In this document: positions 50,066-58,611 of the stretch, piece after piece
How the letters are laid out: each line of letters starts with the position of its first letter
Numbering within the stretch: the first letter of the stretch is position 1
Assembly: GCF_036408855.1 (NCBI RefSeq)
Contig: NZ_JAZGJQ010000012.1
Coordinates: forward strand, 4,365 to 68,364
DNA from: Olsenella_K absiana
GTDB taxonomy: Bacteria; Actinomycetota; Coriobacteriia; Coriobacteriales; Atopobiaceae
Direction: 5' to 3'
DNA length: 64,000 nucleotides
Position numbers and translations under genes: made by a program
Notes under the pieces: generated by a model
Databases searched by the model: none
What the model was told of the DNA's origin: nothing
Seen by the model: the letters and a program-made list of their open reading frames with translations, nothing else

Positions 50066-52432
50066 GTGGTAAGGATGGTTGGCCTCGAGCTTGACGAGTA
50101 CCTCTGGGCGCAGTGGAGCTGCACGCGCCTGGCGTTCATCTGCGCGCCTTTGGGCTTCGGCAAGACGGAGTTCGCCCGCCGCATGCTCCGCGGCCAGGAC
50201 ACCCTCGAGGTCGACGCCGAGAAGGACGACGTCACCGAGCGCGTGACCACCCGAGACGCCAGCAGGTACGACGCCGTCCTGCTGGACAACATTCACGACG
50301 GCCTCTCGACCGAGGCGGGGTCGAGGCTCGCGTCGGTCATCGCGCAGTGCGACGGCACGCGCTTCGTCTTCACGTCCCGCGCGCCCATGCCCGGATGGCT
50401 CACCCCGTTCTTCGCAAAGGGCGAGGTTCTCGTGGTGACCTCCGAGGACCTGTACTTCTCGGACACCGACATCGCGCACCTCCTCGCCGCGAACAACCTC
50501 GCGGCCGCGCCCGAGCTCATCGACAGGGTCGCCGCCGCGACGTCGCACTACCCCATGGCGATAGCGCTCGCCGTCGCCCACATGCTGCGCGGCGACGGCG
50601 ACGCCTGGGAGAGCAGCCTCTTCGACGAGGTGATGCGCTACTTCGACGCGGAGTTCAAGCGGCGCTTCAGCCCCAGGGTGCAAGACCTCCTGATGCTCGT
50701 CCCCTTCTTCGACCGCATCGACAAGGACGTGGTCATGGGGGTGCTCGGTGAGGAGGACGGCAAGGAGCTCCTCGACGTGCTCCGGCACACCACCTGCTTC
50801 GTCACCCCCGACGGCGACGCCTGGGTGGTGAACCCGGGCGTGAGGGCGTTCTTCGAGTGGGAGCGCGCGCACAGTCACGACGACGCCTCGTACCACTCCG
50901 TCATCGACCACGCAGTCGACTACTACGTGACGCACGGGAGCTACATCAGGGCCCTCGAGCTGTGCTCGCGCACGAAGAACAACAAGCGCATGCTCGCCAT
51001 CCTGGAGGAACACGCAAAGCTCAACCCCGGAAACGGCAGCTATTGTGAGCTCGAGCACTACTATCACGCCTTGCCCGAGGACATCGTGCGCACGTCCCCC
51101 AGGCTCATGCGCATCATGAGCCTCCTGGACTCCATGCTCATGGACACCATCGGCTCCGAGCGCTGGTACTCGGAGCTCGAGGACTACGCGAAGGCGCCCC
51201 AGCGCACGCGCGAGGAGCGCAAGATCGCCAACGCCAACCTCGCATACCTCGACATCGCGCTGCCCCACCGGCGGCTGGCCAGCCTCACCGACGCCGTGGC
51301 CGCGCTCGCGAAGGTCAACGCCAGCAACGACCCCGAGCTCACGCCGTCCATGACGAGCGCGATGCCCAGCATCATCAACGGCGGGCGCGACCTCAGCCCC
51401 TGGGTCCCCGCGGACGAGAGGACCTGCATCCTCGTCGGCAAGCTCGCCGGGCGGGCGCTCGGCAGGCTCGCCGTAGGCTGCACCGAGGTGGCCCTGTGCG
51501 AGAGCAGGTTCGAGAAAGGCGAGGACGTCACGCCGTACATCTCCAAGGTCAACGCCGTCCTCCCCAAGATCAGGCGCGGCGGCGACCCCTCGATCGAGTT
51601 CGCGGCCACGGGCATCGAGTGCAGGAACCTCGTCGACAAGGGCGACGCGCGCCAGGCGCTCTCCCTTCTCGACCTCCAGCGCAGGCACCTTTCGCAGACA
51701 AGCCCGCGCGAGTGCAGGCGCATCATCGCGAACCTCGATGCCATGTGCTGCCGCATCTGGCTGCGCTTGGACCAGACGGAACGCGCGCACGCATGGCTCG
51801 AGGATAACGAGCCCGACCTCTCGAAGCCCCTCGACTTCCTGAACCGCTACATCTACAAGACCGTGAGCCAGGTGCTCATCTCGGAGTGCCGCTACGACGA
51901 GGCTCTGCGCCTCATGTCCACGCTCAGCGAGTACGTGCAGTCCCGCGACATCTTCATCGACTTCATCAACTACTGCGTCCTGGCCGCCATCGCCACCTGG
52001 CGAAGCAACAAGGGCGACTGGAAGGTGTGGATGGTCCGGGCACTCAACATGGCCAAGCGCTTTGGCTACGTACGCACCATCTCGACCTACGGGGCCGCCG
52101 TGCTGCCGCTCCTCATGGAGACCCAGAGGCAGGCCGAGGAGATGGGCGCAGACCCCGGACAGGTGTCGCGCCTCATCAAGGCCGCGCGCGTGCAGGCGAC
52201 GTTCTACCCCAACTTCATGGCGGGGCCCTCGGGCCCGACCGAGCCCCTCACCGACACGGAGCTCCAGGTGCTGCGCCTCATCTGCCGCGACAAGAGCAAC
52301 GCGGAGATCGGCGAGATCTTGAGCATCAAGCTCCCCACGGTGAAGACGCACGTGAGCCACATCCTCGCGAAGCTCGACGTGAGCCGTCGCTCGCAGGCCG
52401 CCAGCGAAGCCCGCCGCCTTCACCTCGTGTGA
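50066..52432 (+). CDS. large MalT-like LuxR family regulator
   Basis: A 788-residue regulator. A P-loop-type motif (CAPLGFGKTEF, residues 26-36) opens a STAND-like ATPase part with VLLDNIHDG and FVFTSRAPMPGW; a long helical repeat region follows (about 250-710); the last 65 residues are a LuxR DNA-binding domain (LTDTELQVLRLI to VKTHVSHILAKLDV). Such proteins activate promoters after binding a ligand. It is flanked on both sides by genes that carry the shared palindrome, so it is the best candidate to bind it. GTG 50066 has AGGTGG 9 bases upstream; ATG 50075 is possible. Confidence 0.85.
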   Translation: MVRMVGLELDEYLWAQWSCTRLAFICAPLGFGKTEFARRMLRGQDTLEVDAEKDDVTERVTTRDASRYDAVLLDNIHDGLSTEAGSRLASVIAQCDGTRFVFTSRAPMPGWLTPFFAKGEVLVVTSEDLYFSDTDIAHLLAANNLAAAPELIDRVAAATSHYPMAIALAVAHMLRGDGDAWESSLFDEVMRYFDAEFKRRFSPRVQDLLMLVPFFDRIDKDVVMGVLGEEDGKELLDVLRHTTCFVTPDGDAWVVNPGVRAFFEWERAHSHDDASYHSVIDHAVDYYVTHGSYIRALELCSRTKNNKRMLAILEEHAKLNPGNGSYCELEHYYHALPEDIVRTSPRLMRIMSLLDSMLMDTIGSERWYSELEDYAKAPQRTREERKIANANLAYLDIALPHRRLASLTDAVAALAKVNASNDPELTPSMTSAMPSIINGGRDLSPWVPADERTCILVGKLAGRALGRLAVGCTEVALCESRFEKGEDVTPYISKVNAVLPKIRRGGDPSIEFAATGIECRNLVDKGDARQALSLLDLQRRHLSQTSPRECRRIIANLDAMCCRIWLRLDQTERAHAWLEDNEPDLSKPLDFLNRYIYKTVSQVLISECRYDEALRLMSTLSEYVQSRDIFIDFINYCVLAAIATWRSNKGDWKVWMVRALNMAKRFGYVRTISTYGAAVLPLLMETQRQAEEMGADPGQVSRLIKAARVQATFYPNFMAGPSGPTEPLTDTELQVLRLICRDKSNAEIGEILSIKLPTVKTHVSHILAKLDVSRRSQAASEARRLHLV

Positions 52433-52507
52433 GACGCGAGGCGGGGGGCCTCCCCGCGCCTCGCGTCCCCCTGCCTCTCCACCGATCTTCCACGTGGCCC
52501 ACGCGTC

Positions 52508-52551
52508 TCATACTTTGGAATGATGTGGCCGCAGCCGCCGTTCCGTAGGAT
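52508..52551 (+). promoter_or_regulatory. LuxR-regulon promoter 4 (Ser-rich lipoprotein)
   Basis: TCATACTTTGGAATGA (52508-52523), exactly 22 bases, then TAGGAT (52546-52551) as -10. Drives the lipoprotein gene at 52622, just after luxR. Confidence 0.8.
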
Positions 52552-52621
52552 TCCTTTCAGAAGTTAGGGCACGCCAAAGGCAAGCCCAGCCGATCAGATC
52601 CCCTGAGAGAAAGGAATCACA

Positions 52622-53224
52622 ATGCTCAACAGGAACCGCATCGTCACCGTCGGCCTCGCCCTCGCACTGGCCGTCTCCCCTGTCGCCCTCACGGCTTGCG
52701 GTGGCTCCAGCTCCTCTGACTCCGAGGGCACCGCGACCGAGGCCGCCGCGGACAACACCACGTCGAGCACGTCCACGACCACCGACGGCTCCTCCGGCAG
52801 CTCCACGAGCAGCTCCTCGAGCAGCTCCTCGAGCAGCGCCTCCAGCACCCAGAGCTACTCCATCTCCACGAGCGAGATCACCGAGGCCTACATGGGCGCC
52901 TCCGAGGCCGGCGAGACCGTCTACTACGTGGGCAACGACGACGGCTCCAAGACCGGCATCTTCTTCCTCGACGCCGACAACATGGCTAACGTGAGCTTCA
53001 TGGGCCCCGCCACCGTGACGCAGCAGAACGGCGAGAACCTCGTCACCATCACCGACGAGCTCTCCGGCAACACCCTCACCTTCGGCGTCGCCAAGAACGA
53101 TGACGGCACCATCACCATCGACATGGGCAACGAGCTCGGCAAGGCCATCCTCGCCCAGGCCGACATCGCAGAGACCGTCAACGCCATCAGCACCATCCAG
53201 GCCAACACCACGTCGGTCCAGTAG
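52622..53224 (+). CDS. Ser-rich lipoprotein of the LuxR regulon
   Basis: A 200-residue lipoprotein; lipobox LTAC with Cys26. A Ser/Thr-rich stalk (residues 28-78) holds up a small C-terminal domain with YYVGNDDGSKTGIFFLDADN and LVTITDELSGNTLTFGV, which looks like a lipocalin-like barrel. No named family. AAAGGA lies before the ATG. Its promoter has the shared palindrome. An outer sensor or chaperone for the regulon is possible. Confidence 0.7.
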   Translation: MLNRNRIVTVGLALALAVSPVALTACGGSSSSDSEGTATEAAADNTTSSTSTTTDGSSGSSTSSSSSSSSSSASSTQSYSISTSEITEAYMGASEAGETVYYVGNDDGSKTGIFFLDADNMANVSFMGPATVTQQNGENLVTITDELSGNTLTFGVAKNDDGTITIDMGNELGKAILAQADIAETVNAISTIQANTTSVQ

Positions 53225-53271
53225 GCCCACGCCCCAAGCCCTTCCCCATCCCCCGGGCCTTCCCAGCCCTT

Positions 53272-53304
53272 GACCCCCGGACGAGCGCGGCTCGGCCGGG
53301 GGTC
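53272..53304 (+). terminator. terminator of the lipoprotein gene
   Basis: GACCCCCGG and CCGGGGGTC form a 9-bp stem followed by GCCCTTT, 48 bases after the lipoprotein stop. Confidence 0.7.
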
Positions 53305-53474
53305 GCCCTTTGGGACGAGGAACGGAGGCCCTGGACGAGCAGGTCGGGGCCCAGCCGGCCTCGCACGTAGAGAAGGACGGGACCAGCCGCCAGCGGCCTC
53401 GCGCGCAGACAAGGACGGGCGCCGCCGGAGCCTGCCGGCGGCGCCCGCGCGTCGTGAGCCCGTTGGCCGGCAGG

Positions 53475-53855
53475 CTACACCCTTGCGACGGCCTTGATCT
53501 CCACCCTGCCGCCGCCGGGGAGCGCGGCCACCTGGAAGGCGGCGCGCGCGGGGTACGGGGCCTCGAAGAACTCGGCGTACACCTCGTTCATGGCACCGAA
53601 CTCGCTGATGTCGGCGAGAAGGACGGTGGTCTCGACCACGTCGCCCATGGAGGCGCCCGCGGCCTCGAGGATGTTCCTCAGGTTGGTCAGGCTCTGGCGG
53701 GTCTGGCTCTGGATGTCCTCGCCGGCGAGCTTGCCGGTGGCGGGGTCGATGCCCAGCTGGCCCGAGACGTTGATCGAGCCGTTGGAGACGACGCCCGCGG
53801 AGTAGGGGCCGAGCGCCTTGGGAGCCTTGTCGGTGACGATGGCGGTCTTGCTCAT
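53475..53855 (-). CDS. ridA: RidA family reactive-intermediate deaminase
   Basis: A 126-residue protein of normal RidA length. Visible motifs: APKALGPYSAGVVSNG at the start, SGQLGIDPATGKL, and PYPARAAFQVAALPGGGRVEIKAVA with the Arg that binds the substrate carboxylate and the closing Glu. It hydrolyses 2-aminoacrylate and related imines made by PLP enzymes. AAGGAG lies 7 bases before the ATG. It stands alone. Confidence 0.92.
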   Translation of the reverse strand: MSKTAIVTDKAPKALGPYSAGVVSNGSINVSGQLGIDPATGKLAGEDIQSQTRQSLTNLRNILEAAGASMGDVVETTVLLADISEFGAMNEVYAEFFEAPYPARAAFQVAALPGGGRVEIKAVARV

Positions 53856-53993
53856 GTGACACTCCTTCTCTTCGTGCCCGCTCTCGCGGGCGACCTATGG
53901 ACGAGAGGATACCCCGCTTGGGACGCATAGTGCGAGAGGCGCCGTGCGGGAGGCGGCGTACGCGAGGCGCACGTGCCCTTCGAGCACGAGAAA

Positions 53994-54024
53994 CCCCCAT
54001 CGCCAGCGATGCCGGCGATGGGGG
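53994..54024 (-). terminator. terminator of the flavin reductase gene
   Basis: CCCCCATCGCC and GGCGATGGGGG form an 11-bp stem; on the minus strand GTTTCTCGT follows. Confidence 0.85.
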
Positions 54025-54050
54025 CGCCACAAGTGGCCTGGCGTCGGAGG

Positions 54051-54614
54051 CTACAGAAGCGCCTTGCCCGCGTCCCAGGCGCCGCCGACCTCATCGCCGA
54101 CCACGCGGTAGACGCGCCGCGTGCTGTCGTAGACGATGGGGCGCATCTTGCCAAAGTCGACGCGGCCCTTCTCGTCGAGCACCGCCTCGTCCACGCGGGT
54201 GTTCACCACGCGTCCCACTATGCGGGCGCCGTGCTCGTCGCCCTCGATGGCCGTGACCTCGCGCTCCATGGTGAGCGGGAACTCCTCGATCACGGGCGCG
54301 TCCACGAACTCTGACTTGGTGAACGTCATGCCGGAGGCCGCCGCCTTGTCCACCTTCTTGCCGGTGGCGATGCCGAAGTAGTCGGCCTCCACCACGTGCG
54401 CCGCGTCTGCCGGCGAGACGGTGAACGCGCCCCGCCTCACGATGTTGGCCGTGGTCTTGTGGTCGCCGATGTTGAAGCAGATCTCGTGCCTGCTACACTC
54501 GCCGGCCCACGCGGCGTTCATGGCGTTGGGCGTGCCGTCCTCGCCGTAGCTCGCGATGATGAACACCGACTGCGGGAAGAGCTCGCCCTCGCTGCCAAGG
54601 TTCCTGAATGCCAT
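54051..54614 (-). CDS. flavin reductase family protein
   Basis: A 187-residue FMN-binding split-barrel protein. The start FRNLGSEGELFPQSVFIIASYG, then NAAWAGECSRHEICFNIG and KTTANIVRRGAFTVSPA, are typical of flavin reductase-like proteins found in anaerobes. It likely moves electrons from NAD(P)H or ferredoxin to FMN or to a partner. GAAAGGA precedes the ATG. The terminator hairpin follows at 54024-53994. Confidence 0.85.
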   Translation of the reverse strand: MAFRNLGSEGELFPQSVFIIASYGEDGTPNAMNAAWAGECSRHEICFNIGDHKTTANIVRRGAFTVSPADAAHVVEADYFGIATGKKVDKAAASGMTFTKSEFVDAPVIEEFPLTMEREVTAIEGDEHGARIVGRVVNTRVDEAVLDEKGRVDFGKMRPIVYDSTRRVYRVVGDEVGGAWDAGKALL

Positions 54615-54747
54615 GCCAACCGTCCTTTCAGGCCGCCATCAGTTGAGGTTCGTGCAGGTAGAAGCATAATCCGATTCTAGACTGGTTGCCAATACTGGCT
54701 TCGGGGATAGCGCATGGGGTTGGTTATGGAAGGCGCGAGGGGCACAT

Positions 54748-54834
54748 GAAAAAGGCCAGAGGCCTCTGGACCCCTGGCCTTCGAATTGATGGTGGGCGTT
54801 AGAAGATTTGAACTTATGACCTCTTCCCCGTCAG
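54748..54834 (-). repeat. tRNA-Val 3' end copy C with terminator (att site)
   Basis: On the minus strand CCTGACGGGGAAGAGGTCAT leads into TTCAAATCTTCTAACGCCC and ACCA, then a GGCC-rich terminator and TTTTTC. It matches the intact tRNA at 63695-63740 from the anticodon loop on. The 5' half of a tRNA is absent. Confidence 0.85.
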
Positions 54835-55124
54835 GCTCGAGGCGGCTCGCTGCGCCTAGCCCTCTCGCGCATGTCCTCTATCTTATCCGCGTCGATCATT
54901 CCCCCTCTGGCCCTCCCAACGTCGCAGACCGAAGCAACGACATTGTCGGGCCGACCGCGGGTGGTCGACGCGCCCATGCTCGCACCCGAAAGTTTTCGTG
55001 CTCAGACCCGAAATCTTTCGGCGCTAAAACCCGCAGCTCCGAGGCTATCAAACACACATTGGTGAGGGCGACCCGCTGTATAGGGAGCTTGAGGCCATCT
55101 AGTTACAGTGACGAGTGTTAAGGA

Positions 55125-55157
55125 AAGCCCTCTTGACCGAAACGGCCGGGAGGGCTT
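55125..55157 (+). terminator. terminator before the AlbA_2 gene
   Basis: AAGCCCTC and GAGGGCTT form an 8-bp stem, followed by CCATTCT. It follows the relic ending at about 55101 and would insulate the regulator gene. Confidence 0.55.
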
Positions 55158-55168
55158 CCATTCTATGG

Positions 55169-55211
55169 GACATGATGGGACAATGTCCTATCATTGTTAG
55201 GACATGTCCTA
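55169..55211. repeat. 43-bp direct repeat, left copy, with operator palindromes
   Basis: It begins GACATGATGGGACAATG and ends TTAGGACATGTCCTA. A perfect 26-bp palindrome with half CATTGTTAGGACA lies at 55192-55217. TATAAT at 55221-55226 is the likely -10 of the gene at 55262, so the palindrome covers its -35 zone. A near-identical copy is at 57007-57048. Confidence 0.75.
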
Positions 55212-55261
55212 ACAATGGTCTATAATGCGTCCAAGATGACCATCGCATCGAAAGGCGAAGA

Positions 55262-57004
55262 ATGCCGAAGCGGCGAGAGATTCCGTCCAGGGAGACCATA
55301 GAGGTCGAGTTCAAAAGCGAGTGCAAGAGAGGCCCGAATGGAGCTCTAAAGCCCAGTAGGTTGCCTGACGGGGAGCTCGTGGACACGGTGGTCGCGCTCA
55401 GCAACACCAACGGCGGGGAAATATACCTCGGCGTTGAGGATGACGGCGAGCCCACGGGGGTTCACAAAGACCATCGCGACGTCACGCAGCTCGCAGCGCT
55501 CATCGCCAACAAGACGGTGCCGCCCGTTCCGGCGCGTGTCTCGACCCTCTTCCTCGCATCCGATGGATCCGTCGATGACGCCGGCAAGCAGGTGACACTC
55601 GTGGAAATCCCGAGGTCGATGGCAATCGTCTCGTCCTCCGAGGGCAAAATCATGCGCCGAAGGCTCAAAGCCGACGGCACGCCCGAGAGCGTCCCCCTCT
55701 ATCCCTACGAGATCATCACCAGGCTCTCCACGCTGGGCCAACTCGACTACTCTGCATTCCCGGTGCCCGACACCACCATCGACGACTTCAGCCCGGAGGA
55801 GCTGAAGCGCCTGCGCGATATTCTGGCTCGAAACCGTAACAGCGACCAAGCGCTTTTGGAGTTACCCGACGAGGAGATCCTAAGCGCCCTCCGCATGACG
55901 ACGCTCACCGACGGCAAGGTCACACCGACGGTTACGGGCATCCTACTCGCGGGCAGGGCAGAGGTCATAGCCCGCACCATACCGACCTCGGCCGCCACCT
56001 TCCAGGTGCTTGCGGGCACGGAGGTGCGCGTCAACCAGGATTTCGAGCAGCCGCTCCTCTACACCATCGAGAAGATGCGCGAGATGCTCGACCCATGGAA
56101 CCCGGAGCGGGAGTTTGAGGACGGCCTCTTCAGGCAGTCGGTGCCCGAGTTCGACAGGAGAGCTTTCCGCGAGGCGCTCGTCAACGCCTTTGGACACCGC
56201 GACTATGCCGCCTTGGGGCGCGTGCGCGTGCTCATAGACGACGAGGGGCTCACCATCGCAAACCCCGGCGGGTTCATCGAAGGGGTCACCATCGAGAACC
56301 TGCTCACCGTCGAGCCCCACGGGCGAAACGAGTGCCTGATGAACGCTCTCAAGCGCATTGGCCTCGCCGAGAAGACCGGACGCGGTGTCGACCGCATCTT
56401 CGAGGGATCCCTGTACTACGGAAGGCCCCTGCCCGATTACACCGGAAGCACGTCGGCTAACGTAAGCGTCTTCATTGCGCGGAGCGCGCCAGACGAGCTG
56501 TTCATGCGGATGATCAACGAAGAGCAGCAGAAGACCGGCGAGCAGTTGTCGCTCAGGTCACTGCTCGTGCTCGACGCGCTCAAGCAGCAGAGGCGGCTTA
56601 CGGTCGCAGGCCTGTCCGCGCAACTCCACATCACTGACGCGGCGGCGCGTGCGACGGTGGAGGAGCTGCTCGAGGCCGGGCTCGTCGAGGCTCGCGGGAG
56701 CTCGACCGCACGCTCGTACATGCTCAGCGGAAAGGTTTACTCACAATCGGGCAAGGAAGCCGGATACGTTCGGCAATCCGACATAGACAAGATCCGCTAT
56801 CCGGAGCTCATCATGAAGCTGGCCGAGAGGCAAGGCGGGTCTGTCGCGACGCGCGACGTGGAGAATCTACTGCACCTGCACCGGAAGCAAGCATACAGGA
56901 CCCTGGTCAAGCTCGTCGAGGATGGCAGTCTCGTGCTTGTTGGTCGAGGTGGAGGTGCCCACTACGAGATTACGGAAAAGGGCTGGGAGAGAATAGGACA
57001 CTGA
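55262..57004 (+). CDS. AlbA_2 (Schlafen-like) and ATPase domain regulator
   Basis: A 580-residue protein. The AlbA_2 domain (about 10-130: VEFKSECKRGPNG, VVALSNTNGGEIYLGVEDDG) is followed by a GHKL-type ATP-binding part (about 280-400: REALVNAFGHRDYAALG, then LTIANPGGF and GLAEKTGRGVDRIF). A winged helix (about 425-490) and a second C-terminal one complete it. Genes of this make-up are common in islands and act as regulators or in defence; the function is not settled. It likely represses itself at the palindrome over its promoter. AAAGGCGAAG precedes the ATG. Less GC-rich than its surroundings, as expected for transferred DNA. Confidence 0.8.
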   Translation: MPKRREIPSRETIEVEFKSECKRGPNGALKPSRLPDGELVDTVVALSNTNGGEIYLGVEDDGEPTGVHKDHRDVTQLAALIANKTVPPVPARVSTLFLASDGSVDDAGKQVTLVEIPRSMAIVSSSEGKIMRRRLKADGTPESVPLYPYEIITRLSTLGQLDYSAFPVPDTTIDDFSPEELKRLRDILARNRNSDQALLELPDEEILSALRMTTLTDGKVTPTVTGILLAGRAEVIARTIPTSAATFQVLAGTEVRVNQDFEQPLLYTIEKMREMLDPWNPEREFEDGLFRQSVPEFDRRAFREALVNAFGHRDYAALGRVRVLIDDEGLTIANPGGFIEGVTIENLLTVEPHGRNECLMNALKRIGLAEKTGRGVDRIFEGSLYYGRPLPDYTGSTSANVSVFIARSAPDELFMRMINEEQQKTGEQLSLRSLLVLDALKQQRRLTVAGLSAQLHITDAAARATVEELLEAGLVEARGSSTARSYMLSGKVYSQSGKEAGYVRQSDIDKIRYPELIMKLAERQGGSVATRDVENLLHLHRKQAYRTLVKLVEDGSLVLVGRGGGAHYEITEKGWERIGH

Positions 57005-57006
57005 TA

Positions 57007-57048
57007 GACATGATGGGACAATGGTCCATCATGTTAGGACATGTCCTA
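57007..57048. repeat. 43-bp direct repeat, right copy
   Basis: It starts two bases after the stop of the AlbA_2 gene and repeats the left copy (55169-55211) with few changes. It contains GGACATGTCC and an ATGATGG/CCATCAT stem. Confidence 0.75.
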
Positions 57049-57067
57049 TTCGCGTCCAATCATCGTC

Positions 57068-57819
57068 CTACGCTATCGTGATGTACCCTGGCGTGCTCGC
57101 CGTGTCGATGCGGAAGTACGTGTACGCCGTCTTGTTGGTGGCCCACACGGTGCCGTTTCCGCCCACAAGTGACGTGGAGCACGAGTAGAAACTCTGAGAT
57201 CCCGCGAGACCGCTCAAAGGAAGCGTCCAGGTCGAGTCGGCATAAATCGTCTCCAGAGAAGAGCAGATCCTGCACGATCCACGGGTTCGCGTGTGGGGTC
57301 GGGCGTGAACGAAGCCGTGAGCACGCCCTCGCCGTCCGCGTAGTAGTGGGCATAGAACCACGTGCGGTTATCAGCGCGTTCGGGACAGTCAGCACGCCTC
57401 CCCCGCCGAGTTTGCACACGGTGACGGCGCTCGTCGTCGAGCACGTAGCCGTCCGTCCCGCCCACCAGGCGGTTGCAGCCGGTGAACTAAAGCGAGCTGA
57501 GAGCCCCGAGTTATTGAACGAGGTGTCGTAGATCGTCCCCAAAGAGGAGCAGATGAAGAACATCTGGTCGGCACTCGTCATTCCGGACAGGTTCTTGAAA
57601 CCCCGCACCCCGGTGAAGTTCGAGAACGCGTTGAACCAGTAGTTGCAGTTCTGGATTCCCAATCCGGCGATGGTCGAGTCGATGTAGACCTTCTTCACCA
57701 GCTGCTTGATGGAGTCGTAGGATCTCGCGCTCGCGGAGGAATATCCCGCCGGGCCGATCTCGAAGACCTGCACGATGCGCCCGTCGGTTACGGAGGTCCG
57801 GAGGACGATGAGGGAGCAC
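57068..57819 (-). pseudogene. BspA-like surface protein remnant with frameshifts
   Basis: Three frames carry consecutive pieces of one protein. The first runs through FKNLSGMTSADQMFFICSSL and TIYDTSF; the frame then shifts near 57490 to VGGTDGYVLDDE and again to TWFYAHYYADGEGVLTASF; the end is SFYSCSTSLVGGNGTVWATN to RIDTASTPGYITIA. These are BspA/DUF285-type repeats of bacterial surface proteins. The start, signal peptide and anchor are missing. It lies beside the att copy, so it may be damaged island cargo. Confidence 0.75.
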
Positions 57820-57976
57820 CGCGCGGCGCTGGGCTACGCGGTGTAGCGGTGGTCCAGAGGAACGTCCGGGGTCCCCAGCCTTACGCTTTTCTGGCCTGAA
57901 ACTCTGATGTGTTTAGTCAAGGCCGGCTTCCGGCACCACTCTGTACGCTCCATGCGCGCCCTTACGTGTGCCACAC

Positions 57977-58063
57977 GAAAACAGGCCAGGGGACATAGCC
58001 TCTGACCTGCGAATTTATGGTGGGCGTTGGAAGATTTGAACTTCTAACCTCTTCCGTCTGAGG
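57977..58063 (-). repeat. tRNA-Val 3' end copy B with terminator (att site)
   Basis: On the minus strand CGGAAGAGGTTAGAAG, TTCAAATCTTCCAACGCCC and ACCA, then the GGTCAGAGG/CCTGGCC terminator and GTTTTC. It lies 34 bases from the integrase stop, the usual place of an att site. Confidence 0.85.
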
Positions 58064-58096
58064 ATAAGCCCTGTTGGTACTCCCCGATACCTCGTG

Positions 58097-58611
58097 TTAC
58101 CTGCTGAAACTCATGCCCTGCGGTCCCTCGGAATCCCCCTTAATCACTGACTTACGCACACTATCTGTCATACGATTCGCCCCGTCGAGCATGTCGATGA
58201 GCGCCCTCGTGTGCGTGGCGTCGGTGTACGAGTTGAGGTTCTCCTCCTCGGAGTGCCCGAAGAACTCGTGCCTGCTCTCGACGGGGACGCCCCGCTCCAT
58301 CCACTCGGAGTTGAGCGTGGCACGCCACGAGTGCGTGGCCACGTCGCGCACCCTCGGTATGTTGAGCTCGTCCGCCATCATGTCGTACAGCAGCCGCAGT
58401 GTCTTGTGCGCGTAGGAGCGGTCCCACGGCCTCTCAGGGCGCAGGAGACCCGAAGACGAGCGACGTGGGCTCCGGGGGGTCCACTTCGCCTTCCAAGCGC
58501 CTTTTGAGGGCCACTTGTCGGTCATGGGGACGGTCCTTGACTTGTGCGTCTTGGAGACCTCCTCGCGCACCGTGAGGCACGTCAGGCCGTCGAGCTTTCC
58601 GACGTCGCGCG
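58097..58611 (-). pseudogene. tyrosine recombinase (integrase), C-terminal remnant
   Basis: About 165 residues of an integrase catalytic domain remain. HSWR (H-x-x-R box), GHSEEENLNSYTD with its His and the nucleophile Tyr are kept. The N-terminal arm- and core-binding domains and the first catalytic Arg are lost. The break abuts the stop of the K+ channel gene at 58612. The family inserts DNA at tRNA 3' ends, which fits the att copy next to it. It is almost surely inactive. Confidence 0.8.

Larger units (their letters stand above)
54615..55261. other. Intergenic region, 647 bases: island border and regulator promoter
   Basis: It holds the outermost tRNA-Val 3' copy (54748-54834), then about 290 bases without a credible gene, except a plus-strand relic ending GEGDPLYRELEAI at about 55101. 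A terminator (55125-55157) and the operator/promoter of the AlbA_2 gene (55169-55226) complete it. Stop codons break all longer frames. Confidence 0.5.

Noticed and set aside
50009..52423. An 804-codon open frame opposite the LuxR gene
   Set aside because: High-GC antisense frame; the plus strand holds a full LuxR regulator with DNA-binding domain.
93..54161. Strand bias of GAGAAGG as a chromosome-segregation signal
   Set aside because: Counts on the two strands are similar in this window, so the polar part of that idea is not supported here; only the excess is reported.
54860..55115. Short open frames between the att copy C and the AlbA_2 gene
   Set aside because: No ribosome sites and no domain; only the last 17 codons before 55101 look protein-like, too little to call a gene.
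58427..58437. ACGGCCTCTCA, identical to the end of the element at 28957-29212
   Set aside because: It lies alone inside the integrase remnant without a partner end or hairpin core, so chance is the simplest reading.
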